Below, piece by piece: positions 1 to 10,572 of a DNA stretch of 46,233 nucleotides. The translations under genes were made by a program, and so were the position numbers. Under the pieces are notes generated by a model. The model was given only the letters and a program-made list of their open reading frames with translations. It was not told the DNA's origin and searched no databases. Position 1 is the stretch's first letter, and the number at the start of each line of letters is the position of its first letter. The stretch lies in NCBI GenBank assembly GCA_018385275.1, contig JAHAZM010000031.1, forward strand, positions 1-46,233. The letters are read 5' to 3'. The DNA is from Eubacteriales bacterium (lineage in GTDB: Bacteria > Bacillota > Clostridia > Christensenellales > MB2-83).

Positions 1-531
1 ATCATAGACTTTGCGGATCAGCGCCGCCAGATCCCCGTCGTCCGTTCCGCGGCAAAACCACCGCGCCGCCCGCCGGAAAACCTCGTCGTTCTCATCCGCG
101 TACCCGGCGCGGAACAGCTTCTGCATCGCGTCATTCGTCAGCAGTTGAAACTCGGACTCGTCGGGGATCCGGAAAACCGGCGGAAGCTCCGCGACGTAAA
201 AATACTCCCGCAGCAGATCGATACAGAACGAATGGATCGTCTGCACGTGCGCGCCGTTGATCTGACTCAACTGCTCGGCGGCAAACACGTTGTCCGGGTT
301 TTTCTCGCAATACTCGTCCAGTTCACGCGCCAGACGCGCTTTCATCTCCGCCGCGGCCGCGTTGGTGAACGTCGTGACGAGCAGACGTTCCGCCGGCGTT
401 TTCGTTTCACAGATCAGATAAAGCAGCCGCTGGATCAGCACCGCCGTCTGACCCCACCCGGCGGACGCTGAAACGACCAGGTCCCCAGAACCGGCCTTTA
501 CGACCCGCTCCTGCTCAGGCGTCAATCTCAT
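1..531 (-). CDS. addA: ATP-dependent helicase/nuclease subunit A (AddA), N-terminal 177 residues, runs off the window
   Basis: Start of the UvrD-like subunit of AddAB, which resects double-strand breaks with AddB. The first 177 codons are present (ATG at 531) and stay open to base 1. Superfamily 1A helicase signatures are visible: a Q-motif-like LTPEQ at residues 4-8, a motif Ia region TTFTNAAAAEMKARL and an IHSFCIDLLREYF segment typical of AddA/RecB. The Walker A position reads SASAGWGQT (residues 21-29), where the family has GxGKT; the catalytic Lys is Gln28 (codon at 448-450). It overlaps the end of addB by 17 bp, the usual addB-addA order, so the two are co-translated. The fold assignment is secure. 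Whether this subunit can hydrolyse ATP is in doubt because of the Lys-to-Gln change. Confidence 0.93.
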   Translation of the reverse strand, partial: MRLTPEQERVVKAGSGDLVVSASAGWGQTAVLIQRLLYLICETKTPAERLLVTTFTNAAAAEMKARLARELDEYCEKNPDNVFAAEQLSQINGAHVQTIHSFCIDLLREYFYVAELPPVFRIPDESEFQLLTNDAMQKLFRAGYADENDEVFRRAARWFCRGTDDGDLAALIRKVYD

Positions 532-3500
532 CGTCTTTCCCTCCTCTGACCGTATTGCCCGAAAACCGCTCGTCCATCCGGCATATCCCGCCGTAACGGC
601 AATACTCGCAAGCCGTCTTCTCTCCGTCGCGTCGCGGCGCGATCGGGACGCGGCCGGCGCGGATATTCTTGTACAGCGCCAGACACTTTCTCCCGATGGC
701 TTCCTTTTTCGCCTCAAAAGCCTCCTGCGTACAGTTCACGACCGCCGCGTTCTTTTCCGGAACGAATCCTTCCACGGCGTAACCGCCCAGAAATCTCTTT
801 TTTTCTCCCGGTTTAGTCACCGGGTCTTTCAGACTGAAATAAACGCAGTATCCGGGCTCGGCGCCCTCCGCGCCGGTCAGCGCTTCCAGATAGATCATCG
901 CCTGCAGATCCGTCTCGTTCCCGATCTGTCCGGCTTTGGCCCCCACTTCGCCGCTCTTGTAATCCGTCACCGCCACGTAGCGCCGCCCCGTCTCGTCGGT
1001 ATACGCGTCCACGCGGTCGATCTTTCCGCGCAGCGACAGCTCCGTCCCGTCGCCGTCGCGCAAAGTAAGCGCCGGCAGTCTTTCGCCCGGGCCGAAGCAT
1101 TCCTCCGTCGCCGCCGGACGGAACCGCCCGTTCCGCAGGCTTTCCGTGATCCGCCACGCCGCCGCGGCGAACTGTCTCTTCATCCGTTCGGCGTGCGCCG
1201 TCAGCACCGGATCCTCGCGCAGCAGGTTCTCTCTGTAGAGCGCCGCGCTTACGGCAAAAGCCTCCGCCGCCCGCTCGTCGCTTTCGGCGCGGCTGTCCGG
1301 CAGCCGTCCGCCGTCGCGGATGATCCGGTCTACGTAGCGTTTCAGCGCGTCGTGATAGATCGTGCCGACGTCCCGGTTGTCCGGTTCGGCTTCCGCCGTT
1401 TCCTGTGCCCGTAAACCGTTTTTGACGAAAAACAGGTACGGACATTTATCATAGTCTTCCAGTTTGGAGACCGTCATGCACCCGTCTCCGTACAGCGCCG
1501 CCGCCGTTTCCCGATCCAGATCCGCCGCGGCGTTAATCTGCGTCTCCGCCTCTTCTCTCACGGCAAGGCGCTCCGCGTATTCCGGCCGTCCGGAGAAATA
1601 CTCCTTCAGCCCGGCGCGCAGCCGTTCGTCCCGGATGCGTCCGTCTGTCAGACGAATGAAAGCCGTTTCCCTGTCCCTCAGCGCCCAATCGTCGCCGGCG
1701 CTCTTTTCCTGCATGGCGGGAAAAATCCGTTTCACCGTCTCCAGCACGGGCGAAACGTGCCTCTCCACCCCGTCCCGCGACGCCGCCGCATAACTGAATA
1801 TCAGCTTCCGCGTGGCCTTGCAGGCCGTCGAATAAATATCAAACCGGCCCAGCGCCCGTTCCGTCCGGCGATCCGGTTCTTTTTTCACGCCCAGACGGCT
1901 CAGTTCATCGTTCTCCTCATCGGAAAACAACCCGTTCCGATCCGGCTGCGCCGGCAGGAATTCCGCGTTCATCGCCATCCAGATCAGCGCCTTGATATTG
2001 GAGTTTTCCGTTCTCTTGATATTGCCGACCACCACGCTCTGCGCCGAGTACGGCAGCACGCCGATCTCATAGGAAAGTAAGGCGGAGCGCAGGATCGAAA
2101 AGAAGTCGCGCGCGTTCATCCGTTCGTCGCCCACGATCTCCTCGGTGCGATCCAGCGTTTCGTCGATCTTATCCTTGATTTGTTCCGTCCGTTCGATCTC
2201 GGCGTGCAGATACCCGTTGTCCTCGCCCGCCGCGATGCGCTCTTCCATCTTCTCCGTAAAGGCCGCGATCCGTTCCCCGACGCGATCGCGCGCCATCAGC
2301 TCGCGCACGGCGCGGCACATTTCTCCGGCTGTCCCGGCCGCTTTGATCTCGGCCGTGAAACGGATCAGTCCGTCGAGCCACGCGGCGCGCTCGGCCTCGC
2401 GTTCCGCCGCCTCCGGTCCCTTGACGAACGGCCGGACGAACCCGTCGTAACGGATCCCGTAGGCGCGGCAATAATTATCGAAGCGCCCCACCGCGTCCAC
2501 GTCCGCGTCGGCGGCCATGCCCGACCGCAGATAGCGCATGACTTCCTCGCGTTCAAAGCCCCGCTCCGCCGTGTCGAAAGCCGCCGTCAGCATCTCGTAG
2601 ACCGGATGACCGCCGATGCCCCGTTTGGTATCGAGGAAAAACGGGATCCCGCTGGCGCGGAACCTCTCGATGATGAGCGGCTCGTACTCGTCAAGCGCGT
2701 TGCAGACCACCGCGATATCCGCGTAACCGTATCCTTCCGACACCAGTTTTTTGATCTGCAAAACCGCCAGCTCGCATTCCTCTTCCGGCGTCGAGGCGCG
2801 CCACGCCGTGATGCAGCGCGGCTCTCCCTGCCGCCACTTCGCGCTCTTTCCGTAAAGGAACAGGTTCCGCTCCAGATGCGCGATCTCCGGCGCGAAAACG
2901 TCCTTGCCTTTCAGATATTCGTAGCGATACTCGGCGCCGAGCTCGCCGGCCGTCCTGGCCAGCGCCGCGGCCGCTTCGGCCTGCGCCTCGAAAGCCCGTC
3001 CGTCCTCGTCCGTTTCGTCGCCGTTGGTTAGCGTCACCGTCACACTGCGCGCGTTTTTGACCAAAGCCCGCACCAGCCGGATGTTCTTGGCGCCGAACAT
3101 ATCGAATCCGTCGATCCAGACGCGCGCGGAGCGGATATAGGCCGACCGGTCGATCCGTTCGATGAGCAGATCCGTCCCGCTCTCCATGTCCAGATACCGC
3201 CCCGCGACGAAGCTTTCATATTCCGCGTAAACGGCATGGATGGCCTTCAGTTTTCTGTAGAGCGCGCCCTCCGGATTCTCCAGGCGTTCCATGGCCACGC
3301 TGAGCGCCTCCGGTCTTATATCGGAGTTTTTCAACTGCCGGATCTGCGTCAGCATCTGCTCGGCAAACTCCGGCAGGCGATAGCTCCGCGCGTACATTTC
3401 CATCTCCGCGGCGTGCCGGTCGATACAGGCCCGCACGATCGTCAGCCGGGTCTGCCGGTCCGGCCGCTTGATCGTCCGGCCGCCCGTTTCCTCAAAGATC

Positions 3501-3715
3501 CTCGTCTGGAGCCGCGAAGGGCTGAGCACCTGCGCCGTCATGATCCCGGGCTTGCCGAGCTGATTAATCAGGTCTTTTTCCGCGTTATATGTAAACAGTT
3601 CCGGCACCAGCAGGAGCTGATACTCCTCGCCCGCGTCGATCGAGCGGCCGATCTCTTCATATACGCGATATGTTTTGCCGCTTCCTCCGCGGCCGGCCAA
3701 CACCGTCAGCTTCAT
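515..3715 (-). CDS. addB: ATP-dependent helicase/deoxyribonuclease subunit B (AddB)
   Basis: Full-length AddB (1066 aa; the family is about 1100-1170). It partners AddA in double-strand-break end resection and Chi recognition. The N-terminus has an intact Walker A motif, GRGGSGKT at residues 8-15. The C-terminal RecB-family nuclease domain shows the catalytic DYKSG motif. The iron-sulfur cysteines expected of AddB are visible: one in YDKCPYLFF at the start of the nuclease domain, then C-x2-C-x5-C near residues 1036-1045. A sigma-A-type promoter lies about 65 bp upstream of the ATG at 3715, and addA follows with a 17-bp overlap. Here AddB has an intact P-loop while AddA has a mutated one, the reverse of what would be expected if AddA is the main motor. 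Confidence 0.96.
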   Translation of the reverse strand: MKLTVLAGRGGSGKTYRVYEEIGRSIDAGEEYQLLLVPELFTYNAEKDLINQLGKPGIMTAQVLSPSRLQTRIFEETGGRTIKRPDRQTRLTIVRACIDRHAAEMEMYARSYRLPEFAEQMLTQIRQLKNSDIRPEALSVAMERLENPEGALYRKLKAIHAVYAEYESFVAGRYLDMESGTDLLIERIDRSAYIRSARVWIDGFDMFGAKNIRLVRALVKNARSVTVTLTNGDETDEDGRAFEAQAEAAAALARTAGELGAEYRYEYLKGKDVFAPEIAHLERNLFLYGKSAKWRQGEPRCITAWRASTPEEECELAVLQIKKLVSEGYGYADIAVVCNALDEYEPLIIERFRASGIPFFLDTKRGIGGHPVYEMLTAAFDTAERGFEREEVMRYLRSGMAADADVDAVGRFDNYCRAYGIRYDGFVRPFVKGPEAAEREAERAAWLDGLIRFTAEIKAAGTAGEMCRAVRELMARDRVGERIAAFTEKMEERIAAGEDNGYLHAEIERTEQIKDKIDETLDRTEEIVGDERMNARDFFSILRSALLSYEIGVLPYSAQSVVVGNIKRTENSNIKALIWMAMNAEFLPAQPDRNGLFSDEENDELSRLGVKKEPDRRTERALGRFDIYSTACKATRKLIFSYAAASRDGVERHVSPVLETVKRIFPAMQEKSAGDDWALRDRETAFIRLTDGRIRDERLRAGLKEYFSGRPEYAERLAVREEAETQINAAADLDRETAAALYGDGCMTVSKLEDYDKCPYLFFVKNGLRAQETAEAEPDNRDVGTIYHDALKRYVDRIIRDGGRLPDSRAESDERAAEAFAVSAALYRENLLREDPVLTAHAERMKRQFAAAAWRITESLRNGRFRPAATEECFGPGERLPALTLRDGDGTELSLRGKIDRVDAYTDETGRRYVAVTDYKSGEVGAKAGQIGNETDLQAMIYLEALTGAEGAEPGYCVYFSLKDPVTKPGEKKRFLGGYAVEGFVPEKNAAVVNCTQEAFEAKKEAIGRKCLALYKNIRAGRVPIAPRRDGEKTACEYCRYGGICRMDERFSGNTVRGGKDDEIDA

Positions 3716-3778
3716 GCCCTGTCCTCCGAATCGTTCCGCTCCCGTCGGCTATATCGTTTTCCGCCGGGATCCCTGATG

Positions 3779-3807
3779 ATTATACCATAAAATCGCTGAG
3801 TTTTCAA
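3779..3807 (-). promoter_or_regulatory. Promoter of addB-addA
   Basis: On the minus strand TTGAAA (3802-3807) and TATAAT (3779-3784) are separated by exactly 17 bp, with TG one base before the -10 (ATGGTATAAT). This is a near-consensus sigma-A promoter reading into addB. Confidence 0.85.
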
Positions 3808-3923
3808 CGAACATTTACGGCCGTTTTCTTCCTCCGCCCCTTTTTCGTTCCTTTTCCGTCCGCCGTCGGAAAGGAGAGTCCGCCGTTTTTCCGCCCGAAA
3901 TCGGTATATTTTTTAAAAAAGGA

Positions 3924-3952
3924 TTTACACTTTGCCGTATTTATGCTAAACT
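3924..3952 (+). promoter_or_regulatory. Promoter of tig-clpP-clpX
   Basis: TTTACA (3924-3929), a 17-bp spacer and TAAACT (3947-3952), with an extended TGC before the -10 (TATGCTAAACT). It lies about 55 bp upstream of the tig start and is divergent from the addB promoter. No CtsR-type operator was recognised near it. Confidence 0.75.
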
Positions 3953-4008
3953 ATATCGGTATGATAATGTGGTGCATTATGGCATCATGAGATTTTGGAG
4001 GCAAAACA

Positions 4009-5295
4009 ATGAGTGTACAAATGGAGAAGACCGAGAACAACCAGGCCAAACTGACCATCACGGTAGACAACGCGACCTTCGACGCGGCCATCAAAGCCGT
4101 CTACGCCAAGAACGCGAAAAAATACAGCATTCCCGGTTTCCGTCCCGGTAAGGCCCCCTTCGCGGCCGTGAAAGCCCATTACGGCGAGATCGTATTCTGG
4201 GACGACGCTTTCAACGAAGTATTCCCCCCTGCTTATGAAGCGGCCATCGACGAGCTCCATCTCGAGCCGGTCGATCATCCGTCCGTCGACATCAAGGACA
4301 AGAACGACGAAGGCGTCGTTTTCGAAGCGCTCGTCACGCTCAAACCCGAAGTGACGCTGGGCAAATATACGGGTATAAGAATGAAAGGCGCCGCTTATAC
4401 TGTAACTGACGAGGACGTCGACAAAGAACTCGAGGCCGCCCGCCAGAAAGCCGCCCGCCTGATCGACGTCGACGACAGAGCGGTCGCTTCCGGCGACGTC
4501 GTCAATCTCGATTACTGCGGCAAAGTCGACGGCGTAGCCTTTGAAGGCGGCACCGCCGAGGGCCAAACTCTGGAGATCGGCAGCGGCATGTTCATTCCCG
4601 GCTTTGAAGAGCAGATGATCGGCATGGCCATCGGAGAAACCAAAGATCTCTCCGTCCGCTTCCCCGACGAGTATCACGCTCCCGAGCTCAAGGGCAAGGA
4701 CGCCGTCTTTACCGTGAAAGTCAACGGCATCCAGGTCAAGGAGCTTCCCGAGCTGGACGACGAGTTTGCCAAAGACGTCAGCGAGTGCGACACGCTGGAA
4801 GCTTATAAAGCCGAAATCCGCGGCCGTCTCGAAGAGGAAAACGCCAAGCGCAAGGAACGCGACGACGATAATAAACTGGTCGAAAAGATCGTCAAAAACG
4901 CCACCGTCGACATTCCCGCCTGCATGACCGACCGTCAGATCGACTATATGATCCGTGAATTCGAATACAGCCTGATGTATCAGGGCATGAGACTGGCCGA
5001 TTATCTCAAGATGATCGGCAAGACCCGCGACGAACTGCGCGACGAATATCGCGCGGAAGCCGAGCGCCGCGTCAAGATCCAGCTCGTCATGGAGCAGATT
5101 CAGAAAGAAGCCGAGATCAAGGCCGAGCAGGAGGATATCGACACCGAGATCGCCAAACGCGCCGAGCGCGCCAATAAACCTGTCGAAGAATACAAGGAGC
5201 ACATGCACGATCATGAGCTCGAGTATATCACCGATCAGATCGTCATGGATAAGACGCTGGCTTTCATCAAAGCCAAAAACAAGATCACCGCTTGA
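4009..5295 (+). CDS. tig: Trigger factor, ribosome-associated chaperone and peptidyl-prolyl isomerase
   Basis: 428 aa, the normal length for trigger factor. The N-terminal ribosome-binding domain holds the signature FRPGKAPF (family GFRxGKxP). The central FKBP-type PPIase domain starts at about residue 160 ([15 protein letters not shown] ... [11 protein letters not shown]), and a long helical C-terminal domain rich in charged residues follows. GGAGG at 3997-4001 precedes the ATG at 4009 by 7 bases. It is the first gene of the conserved tig-clpP-clpX order, linking folding of nascent chains to ClpXP proteolysis. It acts in the cytoplasm at the ribosome exit tunnel. The gene looks intact and ordinary. 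Confidence 0.97.
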   Translation: MSVQMEKTENNQAKLTITVDNATFDAAIKAVYAKNAKKYSIPGFRPGKAPFAAVKAHYGEIVFWDDAFNEVFPPAYEAAIDELHLEPVDHPSVDIKDKNDEGVVFEALVTLKPEVTLGKYTGIRMKGAAYTVTDEDVDKELEAARQKAARLIDVDDRAVASGDVVNLDYCGKVDGVAFEGGTAEGQTLEIGSGMFIPGFEEQMIGMAIGETKDLSVRFPDEYHAPELKGKDAVFTVKVNGIQVKELPELDDEFAKDVSECDTLEAYKAEIRGRLEEENAKRKERDDDNKLVEKIVKNATVDIPACMTDRQIDYMIREFEYSLMYQGMRLADYLKMIGKTRDELRDEYRAEAERRVKIQLVMEQIQKEAEIKAEQEDIDTEIAKRAERANKPVEEYKEHMHDHELEYITDQIVMDKTLAFIKAKNKITA

Positions 5296-5315
5296 TTTTA
5301 AAGGAGGAGTTGCGT

Positions 5316-5900
5316 ATGACCCTGATCCCCTACGTAGTGGAACAAACCAGCCGCGGCGAGCGTTCCTATGACATCTACTCCCGCCTGCTGCAGGATCGGA
5401 TCGTCATGCTCGGCGGCGAAATCGACGACGACGTGGCCAATATCGTCGTCGCTCAGCTGCTGTTCCTGGAGGCCAGCGACCCGACGCAGGACATCCAGCT
5501 TTACATCAACAGTCCCGGCGGCAGCGTCACGGCCGGACTGGCCATTTTCGACACCATGCGCTACATCAAACCCGCCGTCAGCACGATCTGCATCGGCATG
5601 GCGGCGTCCATGGGCGCGTTCCTGCTGGCCGCCGGCGCCAAAGGCAAGCGTTTCGCTCTGCCCAACAGCGAGATCATGATCCATCAGCCCAGCAGCGGCA
5701 CCCGCGGACAGGTGACCGATATCGCCATCCACGCGGCCCACGTCATGAAACTCAAGGACAAAATGAACGCCCTTCTGGCCGAAATGACGGGGCAACCCTA
5801 CGAAAAGATCTGCGCCGACGTGGAGCGCGATCACTTCATGAGCGCGGAAGAAGCCAGCGCCTACGGCCTGATCGATTCCGTTCTCAGCGCCAGAATTTGA
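5316..5900 (+). CDS. clpP: ATP-dependent Clp protease proteolytic subunit
   Basis: 194 aa, the standard ClpP length. The catalytic triad is visible as Ser98 (GMAASMGAF), His123 (MIHQPSSG) and Asp172 (ERDHFMS), and the substrate-binding NSPGGSV lies at residues 65-71. The ATG at 5316 is chosen because AAGGAGGA (5301-5308) precedes it at good distance and the N-terminus [11 protein letters not shown] matches ClpP. An in-frame ATG at 5292 would lie upstream of that site and inside the end of tig. It forms the tetradecameric peptidase chamber used with ClpX, encoded 12 bp downstream. Intact. Confidence 0.98.
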   Translation: MTLIPYVVEQTSRGERSYDIYSRLLQDRIVMLGGEIDDDVANIVVAQLLFLEASDPTQDIQLYINSPGGSVTAGLAIFDTMRYIKPAVSTICIGMAASMGAFLLAAGAKGKRFALPNSEIMIHQPSSGTRGQVTDIAIHAAHVMKLKDKMNALLAEMTGQPYEKICADVERDHFMSAEEASAYGLIDSVLSARI

Positions 5901-5912
5901 CCGAGGTACAGA

Positions 5913-7211
<1,299 letters not shown>

Positions 7212-7223
7212 ACCCCGATCCCG

Positions 7224-7259
7224 AACCGGTCATACGAAAACGTATGACCGGTTTTTTTG
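7224..7259 (+). terminator. Intrinsic terminator of tig-clpP-clpX
   Basis: A perfect 13-bp stem (7224-7236 with 7241-7253), an AAAA loop and a run of T residues. It starts 12 bp after the clpX stop. Confidence 0.93.
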
Positions 7260-7269
7260 TTTTTGTCCA

Positions 7270-7298
7270 TTGATTTTTGCCCTGCTCTATGCTACAAT
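7270..7298 (+). promoter_or_regulatory. Promoter of the beta-helix protein gene
   Basis: TTGATT (7270-7275), a 17-bp spacer and TACAAT (7293-7298) with an extended TGC (TATGCTACAAT). It sits between the clpX terminator and the next ribosome binding site, so the downstream gene is a separate transcription unit. Confidence 0.8.
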
Positions 7299-7324
7299 TC
7301 TATTATCCTTTCATCAGGAGGTCC

Positions 7325-9304
7325 ATGATGCTGAATCATCTCAATTCTTCCGTGATTTACGTCTCTCCCGCCGACGGCGGGGATTATATCCACGCCTCCG
7401 GCTCGGTCCCGCGCGCCGGCGATCTTCCTTTCATGCGCCCGGTTCAGGACGTCGAAACCGCTCTCCGGCATATCCGCGCGCTGCGCCGCGCCGGCCAGCA
7501 TCATCCGATCACGGTCTGCCTGGACGGGGACCTGTATCTGGATCGCCCGATCACGATCGGACCCGACGTCGGGGAGCTGGTTTTCACCTCGTACCCGAAT
7601 ACCCGCGCCCGTCTCATCGGCGGCCGCCGTCTCACCGGCTTTGCGCCCGACCGTTTCAACGGCCGCGACTGCTTCTCGCTGTTCCTGCCGGAGGTGAAAA
7701 GCGGGAGCTGGCGCTTTACCGACCTCTACGTCAACGGCCGCCGCGCCCGTCCGGCCCGTTATCCCGAAAGCGGCACCTTCACCGCCGTGACCACCGAGTT
7801 TCCCACGGACGTCGGCCTGTTTCACGGCTCGGGATGGTTCGTCGCCCGCAAAGAGGATCTCGCTCCGGTCACGGATGTGAAAAACGCCATCGTATCGTTC
7901 TATCACTACTGGATCGACGAACATACGCCCGTGGCCGATTACGACGAGGCGACGGGACGCGTCACCCTGCTCTACCGCTCCAATTTCCAGATCACCGCCG
8001 AGTATGACAAAGACCTGACCAGCGATCTGCATTATTATCTCGAGAACGTCCCCGAGGGTCTCCTCTCGCCCGGCGACTGGTACCTCGATGTGCCGAACGG
8101 CATGCTTTACTACGTCCCGGCCGACGCGGATATGACGCCGGAAAACGTCGAGGTCTTCGCACCCGCGACCGACGCGCTGATCCGCGTCGCGGGCACGGCC
8201 GATCAACCGGCCGGAGACGTCCGTTTCGAATCTCTCGATCTGCTCTGCACCCGCGGCGACTACGCCAGCCGTCACGTCGACGCGGACGGAACGGTCCGCC
8301 TCACCGCCTCGGACGATCAGTCCGTTGCCTGCGCGCGCGGCGCGGTCGACCTGATTTACGCCCGGTCCTGTACGTTCGACCATTGCCGGATCTTCGACGT
8401 GGGCCTGCACGCCGTTTCCGTCGGTGTCGGCTGTTCCGATATCCGGGTGGAAAACTGCCTGATCCACGACACAGGCGCCGGCGGCGTACGCATTTTCGGC
8501 GGCGACGCCCGCTCTCCCGAGCACGACCGCACTCATCATTGCCTCATCCGCGGCAACCGGATCCTGCGCGGCGGCCGGCGCTACGCGGCCGGCTGCGGCG
8601 TCCTGATCTGCAACAGCGCCTGGAACGAGGTCAGCGACAACGAGATCGCCCATCTCGACTACACCGGCGTTTCCGTCGGCTGGAGCTGGGGCTACAATCC
8701 CTCCTCGACCCATCATAACCTGATCCGCCGCAACCACATCCACCATATCGGACAAGGTCTCCTTTCGGATATGGGTGCGATCTATACGCTCGGCCTGCAG
8801 CGGGGCACGGTCATCGAGGACAACGTCATCCACGACGTCTCCTCCAATCACTACGGCGGCTGGGGTATTTATACCGACGAAGGCTCAAGCTATATCCTGA
8901 TCCGCCGCAATATCGTCTACGCGACGAAATGCGATTGTTTCCATCAGCATTACGGCTCCTACAACACCGTCCGCGAAAACCTCTTTGCCGAGCCCGGCGC
9001 CGCCGCCGCGCGCATTACGCGTCCCGAGCAGTATCCCGCCGTCATTTTCGAGCATAATACCGTCCTTACGCACGGCCGCCCGATCTACGACGTCCAGCCG
9101 TTCACCTTCGCCGCGCACGACAACGTCGTCTTCGATACGGAACGACCCTGCCGCATGACGGAGGAGATGACGCTCACGCAGTGGCAGGCCGCTTACGGTC
9201 TGGACGAAAACACCGTCGAGCGCGACCCACGTCTGGACGTCCGCGCCGTAGCCGCGGCCCGCGTCGCCGCCCTGCGGATCGTTTCCGAGGACGAATTCGA
9301 CTGA
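7325..9304 (+). CDS. Right-handed parallel beta-helix protein, GH141-like predicted carbohydrate-active enzyme
   Basis: 659 aa from the ATG at 7325, which follows AGGAGG (7316-7321); an upstream in-frame ATG at 7277 lies within the promoter. The N-terminus has the layout of GH141-type proteins: IYVSPADGGD, a segment predicting aligned strands with a PITVCLDGDLYLDRPITIG stretch, and LIGGRRLTGF. From about residue 300 come many short beta-helix coils rich in His, Asn and Asp (VENCLIHDTGAGG, IRRNHIHHIGQG, IEDNVIHDVSSNHYGG, IRRNIVYAT). Known GH141 members act on fucose- or xylose-containing plant glycans. Substrate here is inference. There is no signal peptide, so the protein should be cytoplasmic and act on imported oligosaccharides. 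It is a single-gene unit between two terminators, with no transporter adjacent. Confidence 0.78.
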   Translation: MMLNHLNSSVIYVSPADGGDYIHASGSVPRAGDLPFMRPVQDVETALRHIRALRRAGQHHPITVCLDGDLYLDRPITIGPDVGELVFTSYPNTRARLIGGRRLTGFAPDRFNGRDCFSLFLPEVKSGSWRFTDLYVNGRRARPARYPESGTFTAVTTEFPTDVGLFHGSGWFVARKEDLAPVTDVKNAIVSFYHYWIDEHTPVADYDEATGRVTLLYRSNFQITAEYDKDLTSDLHYYLENVPEGLLSPGDWYLDVPNGMLYYVPADADMTPENVEVFAPATDALIRVAGTADQPAGDVRFESLDLLCTRGDYASRHVDADGTVRLTASDDQSVACARGAVDLIYARSCTFDHCRIFDVGLHAVSVGVGCSDIRVENCLIHDTGAGGVRIFGGDARSPEHDRTHHCLIRGNRILRGGRRYAAGCGVLICNSAWNEVSDNEIAHLDYTGVSVGWSWGYNPSSTHHNLIRRNHIHHIGQGLLSDMGAIYTLGLQRGTVIEDNVIHDVSSNHYGGWGIYTDEGSSYILIRRNIVYATKCDCFHQHYGSYNTVRENLFAEPGAAAARITRPEQYPAVIFEHNTVLTHGRPIYDVQPFTFAAHDNVVFDTERPCRMTEEMTLTQWQAAYGLDENTVERDPRLDVRAVAAARVAALRIVSEDEFD

Positions 9305-9323
9305 TCCCTTTTTCCCCTATGCG

Positions 9324-9363
9324 AAAAAAGACCGCCGGGAGATGCTCCCTTGCGGTCTTTTTT
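9324..9363. terminator. Bidirectional intrinsic terminator
   Basis: AAAAAAGACCGC (9324-9335) pairs with GCGGTCTTTTTT (9352-9363), with an inner GGGAG/CTCCC helix. Flanking A and T runs allow termination of both the convergent beta-helix gene (plus) and the HAD phosphatase operon (minus). Confidence 0.9.
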
Positions 9364-9388
9364 TATTTCCTATTTATATAGAAACGTC

Positions 9389-10042
9389 TCAACCGAGCCG
9401 GCGAAGCGCCCGCAGGAGCGCGGCCGGCGTTTTGACCAGCCGATCCGGTTTCAGCGCCTTCAGCGTTTCCGCCGGGCGATAGCCCCATGTTACCGCTATG
9501 GCGGCGGCGCCGGCGTTTCTTGCTGTCAGAATGTCCACGTCCGAATCCCCCACCACGGCGATCCGACCGCCGGCCACGCCCATCTTTTCGACCAGCAGGT
9601 CGATCGTCCGCCGGTCCGGCTTGACCGGCATATCCGGCAGCTGCCCCATGACGCAATCGAACAGACCGGGGTACAGCTTGGCCACGATGGGCACGGTCAT
9701 TTCGTGCGGTTTGTTCGACAGGATCCCGAGCCGGCATCCCGTCGCCTTCAGTTCCGTCACGACCTCTTTCATCCCGTCGTAGGCCTGCGTCTTATCAAAA
9801 AAATGCTCCCGATAATAGAGGTTGAAATCCGCGATCAGTTCGTCGATACACGCCTCTCCCCGCCCCTCCGGCGCGGCTGACAGCAGCAGATTTTTTCTGC
9901 CGTGCCCGACCAGTTTGACGTAATCGCTCACCGGCCGGGTCGGAAAGCCCGCTTTTTTCAGCGCAAAATTGCACGCGTCCGCCAGATCCGCGATCGTATC
10001 GGCTATCGTTCCGTCCAAATCAAAAATCACCGCGTCGATCAT
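9389..10042 (-). CDS. HAD-family phosphatase, phosphoglycolate phosphatase-like
   Basis: 217 aa haloacid dehalogenase superfamily hydrolase. Motif I is FDLDGTIADT (nucleophile Asp8, acid/base Asp10), motif II is LSNKP, motif III Lys lies in the KPDRR segment and motif IV is VVGDSDVDI. An alpha-helical cap between motifs I and II makes it subfamily IA, as in Gph/PpaX phosphoglycolate or pyrophosphate phosphatases. The start overlaps the stop of the upstream YcxB-like gene as ATGA, so translation is coupled. It is the last gene of the tmk operon before the bidirectional terminator. The exact substrate cannot be read from sequence; a housekeeping 2-phosphoglycolate or nucleotide-type phosphatase is likely. 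Confidence 0.85.
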   Translation of the reverse strand: MIDAVIFDLDGTIADTIADLADACNFALKKAGFPTRPVSDYVKLVGHGRKNLLLSAAPEGRGEACIDELIADFNLYYREHFFDKTQAYDGMKEVVTELKATGCRLGILSNKPHEMTVPIVAKLYPGLFDCVMGQLPDMPVKPDRRTIDLLVEKMGVAGGRIAVVGDSDVDILTARNAGAAAIAVTWGYRPAETLKALKPDRLVKTPAALLRALRRLG

Positions 10043-10569
10043 GCCCGTTTCCTCAATTTCAGTTTTTTGGCCGGCACCGCGTCTTTCAGCAGTTGCCTCA
10101 GCGCCTCCTCGTCCGGTACGTCCCGCTTGGTAAACGCCGCGATATCGCTGGCGTTCACGCGAATTACGTAGAGGTTCCGCGTTTCCTTGACGTAACGGAT
10201 CTTTTCCCAGTAAAAATAATTCTTACTCCCGCTCTGCTCGTATTTGAGCGCTTTTCTGTTCATCGTATACAGAATATCATAGCTTTTCAGCGTGCCGAAG
10301 GTCCTTTTGATGCGCCGCAAAAGCAGCGCGTTGGTCCCGATCCGCACCAGCGCCGTGATCGCCAGCATGACTGCCGCCGTCAGCCCGAGCGAAAGCGCCG
10401 CCGCCCCGATCGACTGACCGCTGAGCGCGGCGTTGACGCCCATATAGATCAGCACGATCCCCATCAGGATCGCGCAGAGAAGATTCAGGCGCGGCGCCGT
10501 GGCGCAGCAGTTCATTTCATATACGTCCTTCGCCGTGAGCCGACAGGTGAATTCCATTCGTTTTTCCAT
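10039..10569 (-). CDS. YcxB-like membrane protein
   Basis: 176 aa. Two hydrophobic segments lie at about residues 28-48 and 55-80 (LLCAILMGIVLIYMGVNAAL and a following Ala/Leu-rich helix). After them comes a soluble C-terminal region (LYTMNRKALKYEQSG, FYWEKIRYVKETRNLYVIRV), the pattern of the YcxB-like C-terminal domain found in many Bacillota. Function of that family is unknown. The gene starts three bases after the tmk stop and overlaps the HAD gene by ATGA, so it is the middle gene of a tight three-gene operon. An internal ATG at codon 5 is an alternative start. Confidence 0.7.
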   Translation of the reverse strand: MEKRMEFTCRLTAKDVYEMNCCATAPRLNLLCAILMGIVLIYMGVNAALSGQSIGAAALSLGLTAAVMLAITALVRIGTNALLLRRIKRTFGTLKSYDILYTMNRKALKYEQSGSKNYFYWEKIRYVKETRNLYVIRVNASDIAAFTKRDVPDEEALRQLLKDAVPAKKLKLRKRA

Positions 10570-10572
10570 GCT

